Under the pieces are notes generated by a model. The model was not told the DNA's origin. It saw nothing but the letters and a program-made list of their open reading frames with translations, and did not search any database. A stretch of DNA of 64,000 bases from Rhodosporidiobolus odoratus (Eukaryota; Basidiomycota; Microbotryomycetes; Sporidiobolales; Sporidiobolaceae), in assembly GCA_034387635.1 (NCBI GenBank), contig JAOANU010000008.1, positions 1-64,000 on the forward strand. The letters run 5' to 3'. Position 1 is the first letter of the stretch. Every line of letters starts with the position of its first letter. Below, in pieces: positions 1 through 11,985 of this stretch. Position numbers and translations under genes: made by a program.

Positions 1-751
1 AAATGGCCCACTAGAAACTCTCATTCGCATGTCCTCGCTCAATTAAGTAGCAAGGACTTCCTACATATTTAAAGTTTGAGAATAGGTTAAGGTTGTTTCA
101 ACCCCAAGGCCTCTAATCATTCGCTTTACCTCATAGAACTGATGTGAGTTTCTGCTATCCTGAGGGAAACTTCGGCAGGAACCAGCTACTAGATGGTTCG
201 ATTAGTCTTTCGCCCCTATACCCAAATTTGACGATCGATTTGCACGTCAGAACCGCTACGAGCCTCCACCAGAGTTTCCTCTGGCTTCGCCCTATTCAGG
301 CATAGTTCACCATCTTTCGGGTCCCAACATACGTGCTCTTACTCAAATCCATCTTAAAAAATCCAGATCGGTCGATGGTGCACCTTGCGGTTCCCACCTC
401 CATTCACTTTCATTACGCATCCGGGTTTGACACCCAAATACTCGCAAGCATGTTAGACTCCTTGGTCCGTGTTTCAAGACGGGTCGTTTAAAGCCATTCC
501 ACCAGCATCCTAAGTGTGATGAAGCCGAAGCTCCTGCTAAAAGCACACTGCGTTCCTCAGTCCCCCAGGATGTATCCAACGGAAAGCTATAACACAACCG
601 AAGTTGCTACCTTCTAACCGTGATTTTCCACCCCAGAAAACTGATGCTGGCCTGCAACTCGGAGCAAGCCCCGAATAGCAAGTCTGACTTCAAGCGTTTC
701 CCTTCCAACAATTTCACGTACTGTTAACTCTCTTTCCAAAGTGCTTTTCAT

Positions 752-785
<34 letters not shown>

Positions 786-1076
786 TCGCCAATATTTAGC
801 TTTAGATGGAATTTACCACCCGATTTGAGCTGCATTCCCAAACAACTCGACTCTTCGAAAGTGTATCACAAAGCATTGGGCATCCGCACCGTATACGGGG
901 GTCTCACCACTGTGCCGCTGTATTCCAACAGACTTGTGTGCGGTCCAATGCGGAAAACACTTCTAGAGATTACAACTCGGACACTGAAAGTGCCAGATTA
1001 TAAATTTGAGCTCTTCCCGCTTCGCTCGCCGCTACTAGGGGAATCCTTGTTAGTTTCTTTTCCTCCGCTTATTGAT
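1..1076 (-). rRNA. 28S (25S) large-subunit rRNA, 5' part including D1/D2, partial
   Basis: Read on the minus strand, this is the 5' portion of a fungal 28S rRNA gene. The conserved segment around the universal NL1 primer site (ATCAATAAGCGGAGG and onward, complement of about 1062-1076) starts the match. It is followed by the D1 and D2 expansion segments and the conserved core up to the window edge. Homology stops abruptly at 1076: rRNA genes read TATCAATAAG, but here the base before ATC is G and the sequence becomes an ABC-transporter exon. About the first 40 nt of the 28S gene, ITS2 and 5.8S are therefore absent from the expected side. The 3' part lies beyond position 1. The many open frames in this stretch are rRNA shadows. 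Confidence 0.97.
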
Positions 1077-3974
1077 CGGTTACAATCTCGAGCTCCCCGA
1101 GCAAACCGAGTAGGACTGCAGGAAAGACGAGTCAGCTTGCTCAGAGCAGCACGATGTACGTAACACGTACGTGAGCTCTTTCCGCTGCTTGTCGGACCGC
1201 TGACCATCGTCAATTCTCCCAGTGCAAACTCCACATTCACCTCGCTCAGCGCCTCCTGCCCTTCTTCAGCCCCAGCATACCGCAGGGTGGCATTCTTGAG
1301 CGCAAGCTTCGTCGTGACAGCTCGTGCCGAAGGCGTGGCGTGAGGGGATATTTCGTCTTCGGCGAAAAAGGCTTCGAGGCGCCCGATCGAGACTCGAAGT
1401 TGCAAGATTTTTAGTGAGAAGCCGGGTATCTGGTTGAGGGGGCCACGGATGCTGTAGGGAGGGATGTTAGCATACAGTTGACTTCAATAATCACGAGGCA
1501 CGTACAGCGAAAAGAGCGAGAGGGCGGTAAATGCGACCGCAATGGTGAGCTCTTGATGCTGGAGCTTCACATAAGCCGCGAAGGACGCGAGGGGTACGAG
1601 CAGCGAGATACTCGACCACAGAGCGACAGACAGCCAGTTGACGATGAAGTCTACGAACAGGCATTGTTAGGATTGGGGTCAGCAAAAAGCGCTAACCAGT
1701 TGCAAGACCAGACGCACCTCTGACAGCCCATCGCAGCTCTTCTCCCCTCTTTCCCTCAACCCGTCCGATCCAGTGTTGTGACCATCCGAACAGCTTAATA
1801 GTGCGGATATCGCTGACGAGCTCTTGTAGGGAAGTCTGCCGGCGGTCGCGAGCGGTAGAACGGCTTTGCGAAATCTATACAGAAGGTAAGTCGTCATATC
1901 AGCACGGCATGTGTAGGACATAGAATAGAAGGGTAGCGCACCTTGGCGATTCGCTTGCCTAGCCAGTACGTAAGAGGCGAGGACAGAGCGAGAATGGCGA
2001 AGGCCACAAAAGCGCTCCAGCCCATAAGGCTGTGGATAGACGAGAGCACTCAGTTCAGCACAAGCTCAGAGCGCAAGGAAAGAACATACTTGTACAGGAA
2101 TGAGACTCCGAGGATGATCTCCAGTGGTGCACCGTAGATCAGGTGCGAGTCGCATCCCATGCGCAGCACGCGGTTCACATCCTCACTGATCATCGACACC
2201 ACCTTTCCCGTACTCGCACTCTTCCCCTCTCCAGCGTTTCCGCCTTCTCCCTTGCCAGGCGTTTCCCTCCGCTCCAGCGCTTTCTCAAATACGTCGACCG
2301 TCAACTCGCTTCTCAGCCTCATCCCGATTCTTCGAGCGTAGTGGAAATGCCGTTGTTGCGCGAGGGTTTTGCAAAGCATTGAGAGAAATGCGAGTGCGGT
2401 AAAGAGATAGGCCTTTTCGATGGGGGTCCAGGCGGGCGAGTGTGAAGAGGCGGAAGGCGAGGGAGACGAGTAGGCGAGAGTGAGGTTCTCCAGGATTTTC
2501 TGAATGAAGTAGGGACGAAGGTACTCGGAAGTGGACGCGACCTATTGCCACAGAATATAAGTACATTGCAAAGGTGGGGAAGAATGAGGCAATGTGCCGG
2601 GAAGAAGAAGGAAAAGGCGCACCAATTTCAGCGAGGCGTCAATAGCAATATCCCGCGCAGAAGCTCTGAGCAGCCGTCGAGTCAGCGTCTTACTATGCAG
2701 GCTGCTAAACCTCCGCGACAGTACCTCAGCGCGGTTGTTGAGGGCGAGGTTGAAAACATCAGAGGGGAGAAGTGGTCGAGACCGGGCGACGCGCATGATC
2801 TCGTTCATCCAGCTGTACGTGAGTGCGCCGAGAACAGTGTTACTGTCTTCGGGTGATCGCGGACGGGTGCTGTGCTGTCGGACATTTTCGCAAGCCCGGT
2901 CAGAAAGGTCGACAGGGTACTGAAACGGAAAGGTGCCGTACATCCACTCCACCTTGCGCGACCTTGATCAGTATATCCAGAGGCGCACTGAGTGGCATCC
3001 GGAAGATCTCGCCCACGAGGTAGATGACGAGAAGGAGGTCGAGGAGCCGCGGGTAATAGACGTCGCTGTGCTTTCGAGCGAAGTCGACGAGTCCCCAGAC
3101 CGCGTCAAGAAGGAAGATGAGGTACAAGGAGAGGAGTGCTACGGGCGCTGTCGATGTTCGCCGGCTGAGCTGCGTAAAGCAGGCGTAGGTCTACCGAAGA
3201 AAGGCGTATAAAAGGAAAAAAGATGTTGGAACAATTAGGTGTGTGGGCTCGGTGAGGCGAGGACGGAAGCGAAGGGAGCGTACCCATGAAAAAGCTCTAC
3301 CCGCCGCCGAGAGCATTCCCAGCTCGAAGTGCTGTCTCCGAGCCAAGAGGTAAAGCGTGATCCCCCACCAGGCGGCTTGCTCGACGGTTGGAACGAGCAT
3401 CAAGGCAAGCGGAGGCGGTGGCAGGACAGCTTCGCGCGAGGCTTGTACGCCATCTTCTGTTCCCAGTGCCGCAAGGGAAACACCCTCCGTCGCGAGGATG
3501 TCCGCGTCCTCGACGAAGACGGAAAAAAGTGGTTTTTGTCGGGGTTGTGACGGGTCGTCGTCGTCTTCTAGGTAGATAGGCCGCCGCCGACGCCGCTTAA
3601 ACTCTCGTGCCGACTGTATGAGGACGAGGAGGAGGGCCCAGAGAGGCGTGATGAAGCCGGCAAGGGTGGAAAGCGCCGAGGAGGAAAGTCGAGAATTTGA
3701 CGGCAGATGTGGGAAATGCTGTAGGTACAGCAGCTCCATCGTTCCGCTAATTTTGCGAGCTCGGATGTGCTGTACAGCCCTGCACAGCGATGTAGGCGTT
3801 AAAAGTGGAAGCCAAGCGGCATCGGAGGAATCGCTCGTCCTTATTTCGCACGTCGTCTCGCACTGCGGCTTTCGCTCGTGAGTCAGTCGATCGGCTAACC
3901 CTCGTATTCCACCAAGCCACAAGACCGGCGGTTCCCGATTCTAGCGACGACGAGGGAGACGTTTCCGCGTTCAT
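1069..3974 (-). CDS. ABCC/MRP-type ABC transporter, cut off by rDNA after Walker A of NBD1
   Basis: Multi-exon gene. A likely first exon (ATG at 3972-3974) encodes about 25 residues and is spliced in phase 0 across a short intron (about 3859-3896). Downstream exons encode hydrophobic TMD0/TMD1 segments, the family-typical PEDSNTVLGALTYSWMNEI stretch, the coupling region with RDRRQTSLQELVSDIRTIKL, and the start of the first nucleotide-binding domain. An intron at about 1114-1168 splits Walker A: SGPTSSGKSS joins LLLGLLGELEIV. The frame then runs into 28S rDNA and stops at once (TAA 1069-1071). The rest of NBD1, TMD2 and NBD2 are missing, so about half the usual length is present. As drawn it cannot be a functional exporter. 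It is either a truncated pseudogene or one side of an assembly join. The family call is firm; the 5' start is less certain. Confidence 0.85.
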
Positions 3975-4086
3975 GGGTCATCAGGAACAATGAGTACAGC
4001 GGCTGACGACCTTAAAGGACTGTACAGCTCCGTCTTACTTCTGGACACTCTCCCGACACCCATCTACCCTTGTCCCGACAATCGCC

Positions 4087-4788
4087 ATGCGTGAGTCTTC
4101 CTCCTCTCTTCTCTTCTAACTGATGAAGGCCACATCAACTCACTACTCGTCTCTGTAGCCCTCGTATCCTACGTCGCTGGATTCGCTACTCTCGGCTTCG
4201 GCGTACGCTGCTACCAGCTCGCCATCATGAAGCGAAACATCTTCGAGAGTACGGCCTCTTTCTCCCCTCTCCCGTTTCGTCCCTCGTCAGCAGCTGGAAC
4301 CCGCTACAAGGCCCGGGCATGTCAGAGCTGACTGGATAGTGGCGACGGATGAGAGCAGTGGCGGAGCCAGCAGACTGACCTTGCTCTTGCCTTCGCCTTT
4401 TCTCCCTCTTTACCTTCTCCTCACTTCCTCTCCATCCTTATATCGCTCTCGCAGACCTTGGCGGTCATGTCCTCTCTGCGGGAGCCTTTGCTGGTGTCGG
4501 CTACTACGCGTACGATTTGGAGTTCGTCTCTTTCTTCTTCTTTCCTTTCTTCTTAACCTTCTCCCCTTCATTTCTCCTTGATTTCCTCCCCCGTTTCCTC
4601 TACATTCCGCCCTTTCCCCTCACTTACCAGAACAATATTCTGACTCTGACCTCGACTTCCTCCACGCAGCGCTCGCCAACGCGAACTGATCGCCGAAAAG
4701 AAAGAGCAGCTGTTGCGCATGCGGGAAAGGGACGAGACGCTGCTCGCGAGCGCGGGACCGCAGCAGGCAGGACATGGACACCACTAGA
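4087..4788 (+). CDS. Small membrane protein, probably mitochondrial (81 aa)
   Basis: Four exons reconstruct an 81-residue protein. ATG 4087 plus one base joins an exon after the intron ending near 4158 (MPLVSYVAGFATLGFG...). Then come exons carrying NLGGHVLSAGAFAGVGYYAY and the charged tail RQRELIAEKKEQLLRMRERDE, with the stop at 4786-4788. There is one clear N-terminal hydrophobic segment, a second Gly/Ala-rich hydrophobic segment and a Lys/Glu-rich helical C-terminus. This layout resembles small accessory subunits of mitochondrial inner-membrane complexes, including short proteins often annotated as complex I accessory subunits in basidiomycetes. I do not recognise it with certainty. It lies 112 bp from the divergent ABC transporter. 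Splice phases agree at all three introns, which supports the model. Confidence 0.7.
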
Positions 4789-5131
4789 GTGGAAGATGGA
4801 AAAAGCGATTGTACTACAGCGGGAATGAGGCTCACAGACCGGGCCGCCGGGAAAGCGTCGAGTGCTTTACTTCCGAATTTTATAGCTGCGAAGGCTAGGC
4901 TTACATTCAACCTCGCTTGACTCCCTCCACACATGTATTCACACCGTCCGGTGCCGGGGACGCCAGATCAGCCTATGCTCTGTTACTGACTTGACGATAC
5001 AGTAAAGCCTCTATCTTGCCATCGCCTCTCCGCCTCATCCCTTCGTCGATCACCCTTTCAGCCCCATTTCACTCAACCCCCCTCCTCATTCCCTTCTTCC
5101 CCTCTAGGCCAGCAGAATTCCTCCCTGCCTG
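4789..5131. other. Intergenic, 3' regions of two convergent genes
   Basis: Pyrimidine-rich, with no convincing coding frame. It probably holds the 3' UTRs of the small membrane protein and of the Ser/Pro-rich gene on the other strand. Confidence 0.5.
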
Positions 5132-6466
5132 TCAAGACGACGGCGGATGAGGATAACCCAGCCCCGCGGTCGACTGCGACGACGGCAGGCGCGGTCCCTC
5201 ACTCGCACTTGCACTACCGCTCTGCGGTCGCTGCAACGGCGGCAAAGATCGCCCAGCAGCTGAAGATCGCGATTGCATCAACGCCGGCCTCGCTTCTCTT
5301 CTTCCCGCCGTCAGTACCGACGGTGAGATTGAAGTGTCGACTCGCGGTGGCGCGCTTTGCCGCGGGTCTGGCCTCGTTGGAGCCAGTGTAGTGGAACGGG
5401 AGAAGGAAGACGGGGCGACGAGGGGGATGAGGGTGTGGTTGTCGAGTGGAAAAGACGAAGAGGATGAGGCGGTCGAAAACGTAGCAGGACGGGATGGGAA
5501 GGTGAAGAGCAAGGATAGGGCTGGAGATGGATAGGCAGAAAGAAGTGCTGGGAGTGTGTGTCATATTGCAAAATCAGAACTAGCACACAGGGGAGAAAAA
5601 CCAGGCTCACCTCGCATCCTTTCTCCGCCATCTTCCTGCCTCACAGACAAAGCTCGAGTAACCTGCCGCAAACCCTCATGGACTTCGCCCATACGCTCAG
5701 CTTCGGCCAGCCTCTCCCGAAGCATCGCCCAAGGAACTCGGACCCTCGTATCCACGCTATCGGCATCCGCCCGAGTCGAGGACCAAGAGTCGCTGGGCAG
5801 AAGTAGCCCTTCTTGCGTGACTATGGGCTCTCGGCGCGGTCGAGAGTGCGGTGCTGCGACCCGTCCCGCGCCTTGTTGTAACTTTGCACCGTTCGAAGGC
5901 GAGACGTCGGGCTGAATCCACGGGCGAGAGCGAGCCGAAGGTGCGAAGGACCGGGAAAGCGGCGATGCGTCTGGGAGTGTACTGCGACGCTGGGAGGATG
6001 GGAAAGAGCAGGCTGGCGGGGAGGAGCTACTGGAGAGGACGGTCGCCAGAGAGGGCAAGGACGGTCGAGAGCGGGAAAAGGACGAGGCCGAAGATGGCGC
6101 GGTTGTAAAGCGAGAAAGGGTCGGTCGGCCATACTGCTCCGCGGTGGCAGATGGCTCGTAGGGGTATGGTGCGCCGGTGTAGGGACTGGGAGAGGTGAAG
6201 TGGGACCGAAGAAAAACTCCTTCAGTCGGAATCCCTCCGTGCCTTTCTTTTCCTCCCCTGTCTGTCACCGTTGCATCCGCTGAGCTTCTCACCCCGCACT
6301 GGTTCCATCCCGGGTTGCTTGAAGAGGCTGTTGGCTCGGCATCTGGCATGGCAGGTCGAGAAACACTGCGTTGTCGAAATGGTAGCGCTCGCTCTTGCTC
6401 GTCGACAGCGCCGACATCCAGAAGCCCGAGCTCAGAGAGGGACGGTAGCGGTGCTTCTCTACGCAT
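5132..6466 (-). CDS. Unrecognised Ser/Pro/Arg-rich protein
   Basis: A long minus frame starts at ATG 6464-6466 (MRREAPLPSLSELGLLDVGA). It continues through low-complexity Ser/Pro/Arg sequence and a short charged helical stretch (WAMLRERLAEAERMGEVHEGLRQV). An intron of about 85 nt (GTGAGC...CTCCAG, about 5522-5611) joins it in phase 1 to a second Ser/Pro-rich exon ending at 5132 (LGYPHPPSS stop). The total is about 415 residues. There are no membrane segments, signal peptide or known domain; most of it looks disordered. Only the helix near residues 240-270 looks structured. An additional 5' exon cannot be excluded. Function unknown. Confidence 0.55.
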
Positions 6467-6918
6467 GGTTCATCTACTCCCGGGACAAGCTGGCCTGAGT
6501 TGATAAGAAGGGATAGAAAACCTGTCTGCACCACATTCCGCTCGTCCTTACTCGTGGCCTTGGGTTCGGCGCAATGGTTCTCCCGCTCTCCCACAAAGGC
6601 TACGCGTACAGCCACGCGACCGAGGCCGGTCGGACGTAGCGGAACGTGGCAGGCTGTTTTTGGTCAAAGCGGGCGCGAGCTGGACGAGGAGGAAGGATCG
6701 AGATGAACCATTAGTCTGATTAGCTTACGATAGACTCGCTCAGCGAGGGCTTGAGGACGCCTCCTCTGCATTAGCGGGCTCAGCGACGAGCCATCGATAA
6801 GCGAACAAGTGGGCAACAGAAAGGAGGAAAAGAAAAGGCGGGCCTTCCAAGCTGACGTACAACCTTCTTGCGATGGTCTATACAGGCTGCGCTACAGCCT
6901 ATCACTACCCCATGCACA
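6467..6918. other. Intergenic
   Basis: 5' flank of the Ser/Pro-rich gene and 3' flank of the ankyrin gene. I see no supported gene; short frames here have no recognisable domain. Confidence 0.45.
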
Positions 6919-9291
6919 CTACCCATCGACCTTCTTCTTCCCGAACCCAAGCGCCCGGGCCAGCCGGCCACCTCCCCCATTCCCCCCCCTCGCCTTACTA
7001 TCCTCACTAGCGCTCTGCCCCCTGCCCAGAGCAAAGCCCGAATGACTCGACCTCTCCTTCCGTAGCTTCTTCCCCTCCTTGTCCTTATCCTTTTCATTCC
7101 CATTCTCGCCGACCCCATCCCAATCCCAAATCCCGCTCAACCTCCCCCCTCCCCCCCCAAAGCCGAGCAACGACGTACTCCTAATCGACTCACTACTCCC
7201 TCTTCCATGTACCTGAACTCCTGTCCCAGGAGGTCCCGAAACGGACCTGACCCCCATAGGTGGTGAAAACGGTAGGGCGAGTGAATCGCCTCCCGATCCA
7301 TCAACTGAAGGTAAAGAGGGCTGGTGAGCATGAGAGCGGGATTTGCGGATTAGCTTGTGCCCTCCTGCGTTTGGTTTTGGGAGGGATGCAGTGGAGGGGG
7401 CGGAGGAGAGAGGCGGAGTGGAGAGTGGCGGTGCGAGGTAGCCGGAGGAGGAAGAGACGGAGGCGGTAGATGCCACTGAGAGAGAACGTTCGCGCAGTTG
7501 ATGGGCTGCGATAGCGGGAATGGGGGATGGTTGCTGTAATTGGATTTGCGAGGACGAGGAGGGAGGGGCCGCGGCTCCTTGTGGGATGGACGGCAGGCTG
7601 GAAGAATGCAAGGAGCTGCTGACTCGCCTGGCGCAGGGCGAGACTGGGGTAGGGGAAGCTGGATTGGGTGTTGCAGTGTGTGCCGAGGAAGAACCGCCCG
7701 TTGACGCCGTTTCAGCGGAGAGGGCGGAAGCGGGAGATGCGTCGGCTACATCGAGAATTGACGGCGCTCCCGTGCTTGTCGGAGTCGACAACGGGGAGGA
7801 TCCGGATGGAGCACGACTGAGGCGTCGTAGGAGCAAAGGAGAGCGATCGGAAGTTGTAGAGCGAGTTCCACCGCGGCCGGTGGTCGGAGAGGGAAGTGGA
7901 CTCGGGGAGGCAACGGTAGAAGGAGAGGGTTGCGGTGAAGTCGTGTTCCGATACGGCGAGTCGGGAGTACGGGGAGTGGAAGGTGCTTCGCTTGGCGTAA
8001 CAGGCCCCGTGTGACGAGCGAGAGGAGGGGCATAATCTCCTTCCGGCGACAAAGGTATCGGTGTCGGAGGTATAGGTGATCCAAGCGTGGGGATGACGGG
8101 CATCGAAAGCATTAGTGGCGAAGTCGTGCCCATACCGGGCGAGGAACGCGCCGGCGAAGCTGGGTAGGACAGGCCAAGCCCGAAGCCGGAAATGCTTGAG
8201 GGCGCCGAGTCTGGTAATGCTGCAGAATCTGGAGTAGGGGAAGAGAAGGCGTCCGGCGTAGTGGGTGCAGAAGGTGTTGGCGGCAAGGCAATTGACAACG
8301 CTGAGGTGGACCCTTTCCGCTTAGCTCGAAGGTTCTGACCAGCAGTCTTTGCCTTCCGTTCTTGGCGAGCAGCACGCTTCGCTTCCTTGACCTGTTCGAG
8401 GCGACGACGTATAACCTGTGAAGGATGAACGATTCGGGTAAATGCAAGCTGCTCAAGCCTGTGGGAGCGGGACGGCGTACGACTTCCAGCTCTTTTAGCA
8501 GGGTAAAGCTGTAGGCGAAGTCTGCAGCCGTGAAGCCTGCATTGTTTTTGGAGTCTGTCTGACAGTCAAGATCGACGAGAAGCTTGACGACCTGAAGCGG
8601 GCGAGAGACTGGCATCAGAAACGATTGCAGGGGAAACGGGCACCAGTCGACCGACATTGAGCTTTCCATAGCTAGAAGCGTAGTGTAAAGGGGTGGAGCC
8701 GTCAAGGTCGGGAGCGTTGATGTCGGCGCCGGCGTCAATGAACAGCTGCAGAGAGGGAAGAAACGCTCAAGGGGTCAGCAGGGGAAGAAAACGGACGGAG
8801 CGAGGGGTAACTAGCGGACCTGGGCGATCCCATCCTGCCCCTTCATAGCAGCAACGTGCAGCGGTGTTTGGCCACGAGCGTTGGCCCATTCAACTACGAA
8901 TGGGTAGCGGGAGAGGTAGAGTTCGCAAATGTCGAGAAATCCGAACGAGGCAGCCACATGCAAGACGGTCATGCCAGCTGCGTCCTGCAACGGCCTGTCA
9001 GCGAAGGTGTCACAGGGAACAGAGCTAGGGTTCTTGGAAGCGCACCCTCGAGACCTGTTCTTCGTCATGCTCCTCGTCCAACAACCAGGCTGCGACGTCG
9101 GTTCTGCCTCTCTTGGCAGCAATGAGCAGACTGGTCTGACGTGTGTGCTGCTCGGTGTTGCGGATGTCGCTTGTAGACGGCAGTCGGTCTGCTAAGCGTT
9201 GTAATCGAGAGAGAGGAGGGGACGTCGGAGTTGAACTGTCGAGGGCGTGTCGGAATCGTTCTGATGAATTGGAGAGTGCGCTAGTCGCCAT
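6919..9291 (-). CDS. Ankyrin-repeat protein, possibly AVO2-like (TORC2)
   Basis: ATG at 9289-9291. N-terminal exons encode about four ankyrin repeats: TSLLIAAKRGRTDVAAWLL, MTVLHVAASFGFLDICELYL, GQTPLHVAAMKGQDGIAQ, then GSTPLHYASSYGKLNVVKLL, followed by KNNAGFTAADFAYSF. A basic helix (about 8298-8410, rich in Arg/Lys/Gln) follows. The single long last exon (8298 to the stop at 6919) encodes about 450 residues of Ser/Thr/Pro-rich, probably disordered sequence with SP/TP sites, ending in a basic LGFGKKK tail. N-terminal ankyrins with a long phospho-rich tail are the layout of fungal Avo2, a non-essential TORC2 subunit, but that identity is inference; it may be another ankyrin scaffold. Exon borders in the repeat region are approximate. 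Confidence 0.75.
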
Positions 9292-9746
9292 AGAGGTGCT
9301 TTATAGCTCTTCACTGCGTTGTAGGCGTTGGTAGTCGAAAGCCAACCGACGCGACCCCACGCCTCGACTAACTGTTTAAATTACTTGGACCCCGGCCTGG
9401 TGCAAGAATGATTCAATACAAGGCCATAGAATACTGAGCTTGCCAGACTTTTGGTCAATGCTGCTACCTGTTGCAGTTGATCTCATGATCACTCGCAGAA
9501 GCGGAGTGGTTGATTGACCTTCTCATCTCGCTGTTTACTGGCTCAGATCGTTCTCTTTCCACTGTTTGACAGAGTGATCAGCTACTCTCAGCGTCTGCAA
9601 CAGCGCTCCTCTACATCCCGCCCCGAGGCCAAGCCTCGTTCAGCCTCCACAAATTTCCGATCCGGTCATCGAACGAACGACTCAGCCATCTTCATCTTCC
9701 CTCGTCCTTGTTCGTGACGTTCAAACCCCGAAGCTCACTAGCAGCT
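9292..9746. promoter_or_regulatory. Divergent promoter region, ankyrin gene / PNS1
   Basis: Spacer of 455 bp between two divergent starts. The part next to PNS1 is pyrimidine- and CA-rich, typical of a fungal 5' UTR. No single regulatory motif stands out. Confidence 0.5.
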
Positions 9747-11985
9747 ATGAGCTACGGCACTCGCGAGTCGCCCTATCCTCCAGCGGGCACCGTACAACAA
9801 CCTCCCGCTTCATACGCTCCGCCAAATCAAGCTTTCCCCTCGATGCAAGCCCCTCAGTACGGTGGAGGAGGTTACGGTCAGCAGCAAGGGTATGGCGGAG
9901 ACGGGGCAACTGGGCCGCAGAACGGATATGTTGGACAACCGCAAAGCCAATCGGCTGCATATTACGCTCAGGCTGAGGCAGCTGCCGGACAGCAAAAGTA
10001 CAACGCCCCGCCGCCGCCTCAGCAACAGCAGCAGTATGGCATGGGCGAGAAGTTTGCCCCGGTCAAGCCAAAGTGAGCTCCTCTCTCCCTCTTTGCCCCT
10101 GCTGTTCAGCCTTACATGACCCTTTCTCGTACAGGTTCAACGACATCATCTTTGCCCTTCTCTTCCTCGCCCAACTCGGAGCCTTCATCGCCATTTCCGT
10201 CGTCTCCCTCCGCGCCCTCCCCGCTTCGCAAGGATCTGGCGGACTAGGACAAAACGGCGGTACTGCCGTCACACTCAACAGCTCAACCGCCTACCTCCTT
10301 GCCATTATTTGCGGTGCCGGCCTTGTCTTCTCCATTCTTCTCCTTGGACTCGTCCGGGCCTTTACCAAGATTATCCTCGAGCTGTGCTTGCTCTTAGCGG
10401 TCGCCTTCTCGATTGCCTATGCGATCTACCTCTGGTGCGTTTCGCGCTGTTAGCATGCCAGTTGACGACACTGGCGCTGTTATCATGCCGGTAGATGATA
10501 CTGACTAGTATCCGCCAACAGGATTGAGAAGTTTTGGTCGGGCGCAATCATCTTTACCATCTTTGCGGTTCTTTCGATTATCGCTTACCCTGGAATGCGC
10601 CGACGTATCCCTCTGAGGTTTGTTCACTTGCTTCTCACTCCGAGTTCACTGCTCAGCCTTTTCGTTCGCGCACAGCAAGCAACTCCTCCTTTTCGTCCTC
10701 AAGATCGCCAAGCACAACCCGTCGGTCTACATCATCGCCCTGCTCGGCACCGTCCTGCAAGCCGTTTATTCAGTCTACTGGTCCTTCTCCGCCGTCGCAA
10801 TTTACCAGAAGTGGTCGCCTGACGCGTCTGGCTCCGACACTTCGGGAGGACATGCCAGTTCAGGCGCCGTGATCGGATTGATCGTCTTCGCCGTCTTCTC
10901 CTACTTCTGGACTTCACAATTCATCATGTGCGCCAGATGATGTTCCTTCTCCTGCCTGTCCCGCCTGACAATTCTGACCTTTTTCCCCGCAGCAACCTCT
11001 TCCTCACGACCGAAGCCGGCATCTACGGCACCTACTACTACGACCCCGCCAGTCCCGGCAAGGTCAAAGTCGCATGGGGAGCCTTCAAGCGCGCCTCGAC
11101 CTACTCGATGGGCTCGATCGCGTTCGGCTCCCTCATCGTTGCCTTACTCGACTTGCTCCGAGCTGCCTTCCAGATTTTGCAGAGCTATGAGAGCGGCGAG
11201 GGAAATATGATTGGAATGGCGATTGCTTGCTGCGCGCAATGCTTCATTGGGATCCTTACTTCGCTCGTTGAGTACTTCAACCGTAAGCTGCTTTTCGGCT
11301 TGGACCTATCTTTAGGGCATCGCAGCTGATCCAGATATCTCGGCACGCAGGATACGCCTACATCTCGATTGCCCTCTATGGCCAGAAGTACATCACGGCA
11401 GCCAAGGACACCTGGCGACTCTTCAAGGACCGCGGTATCGACGCCCTTGTCAACGAGTGCGCTTCTTTTTCTTCTGCCCTCTCTTTGCTATCCCTAGCTC
11501 GGTACTAATCCCTGCTTCCGTACTCCTCCAGCTGTCTCGTCGGTAACATCTGGACTTTCGGCTCCTTTGCCGTCGGCGCTTTGTGCTCCGCCTTCGCCTA
11601 CATCTACCTCAAAGCTTCGCAACCTTCTTACTTGTCGAGCGGGATCGAGGCGGTCATGATGGGATAGTATGTCTCCTGCCCATCTTGACACTGTTCCGGT
11701 TTGCTGACTGTCCCTTCTCTCTCCTCACAGCGCTTTCCTCATCGGTTTCGTCATCTGCCACACTCTCGGCTACGGTGCCCTCCAGTCCGGTGTACGTTCC
11801 CCCTCTCTTCGTTGCGAATGCGACCCGAGAGCAAACTACTTATGCCACTCTCCTCTCTCTCATCCTCGCAGGTCTCCACCGTCTTCGTCGCGCTCGGCCA
11901 TGACCCCGAAGTTCTCGCCGAGCGCGACCCCGCCCTGTTCGAGCTCATCCGTCAAGCTTACCCGCAAGTCGTCGTATCGGTCTGA
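9747..11985 (+). CDS. PNS1: PNS1 / choline transporter-like (CTL, SLC44 family) membrane protein
   Basis: ATG 9747, stop TGA 11983-11985, about seven exons. The N-terminus (about 110 residues) is a cytosolic Gln/Gly/Pro/Tyr-rich tail. It is followed by FNDIIFALLFLAQLGAFIAI and around ten hydrophobic segments. Family hallmarks include a large loop before the middle helices, ISIALYGQKYITAAKDTW, DCLVGNIWTFGSFAVG and the C-terminal region TVFVALGHDPEVLAERDP, all typical of the CTL family. Members sit in plasma or endo-membranes. Animal relatives transport choline or ethanolamine; yeast Pns1 has no settled substrate. Introns are 50-90 nt with standard GT-AG ends. The gene lies next to the carotenoid cluster with no evident functional link. 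Confidence 0.93.

Noticed and set aside
343..1163. Several open frames on both strands, up to 140 codons
   Set aside because: They lie wholly inside the 28S rRNA match and are rRNA shadows.
7520..8014. 164-codon plus frame
   Set aside because: Antisense to the long Ser/Pro exon of the ankyrin protein; composition mirrors that exon.
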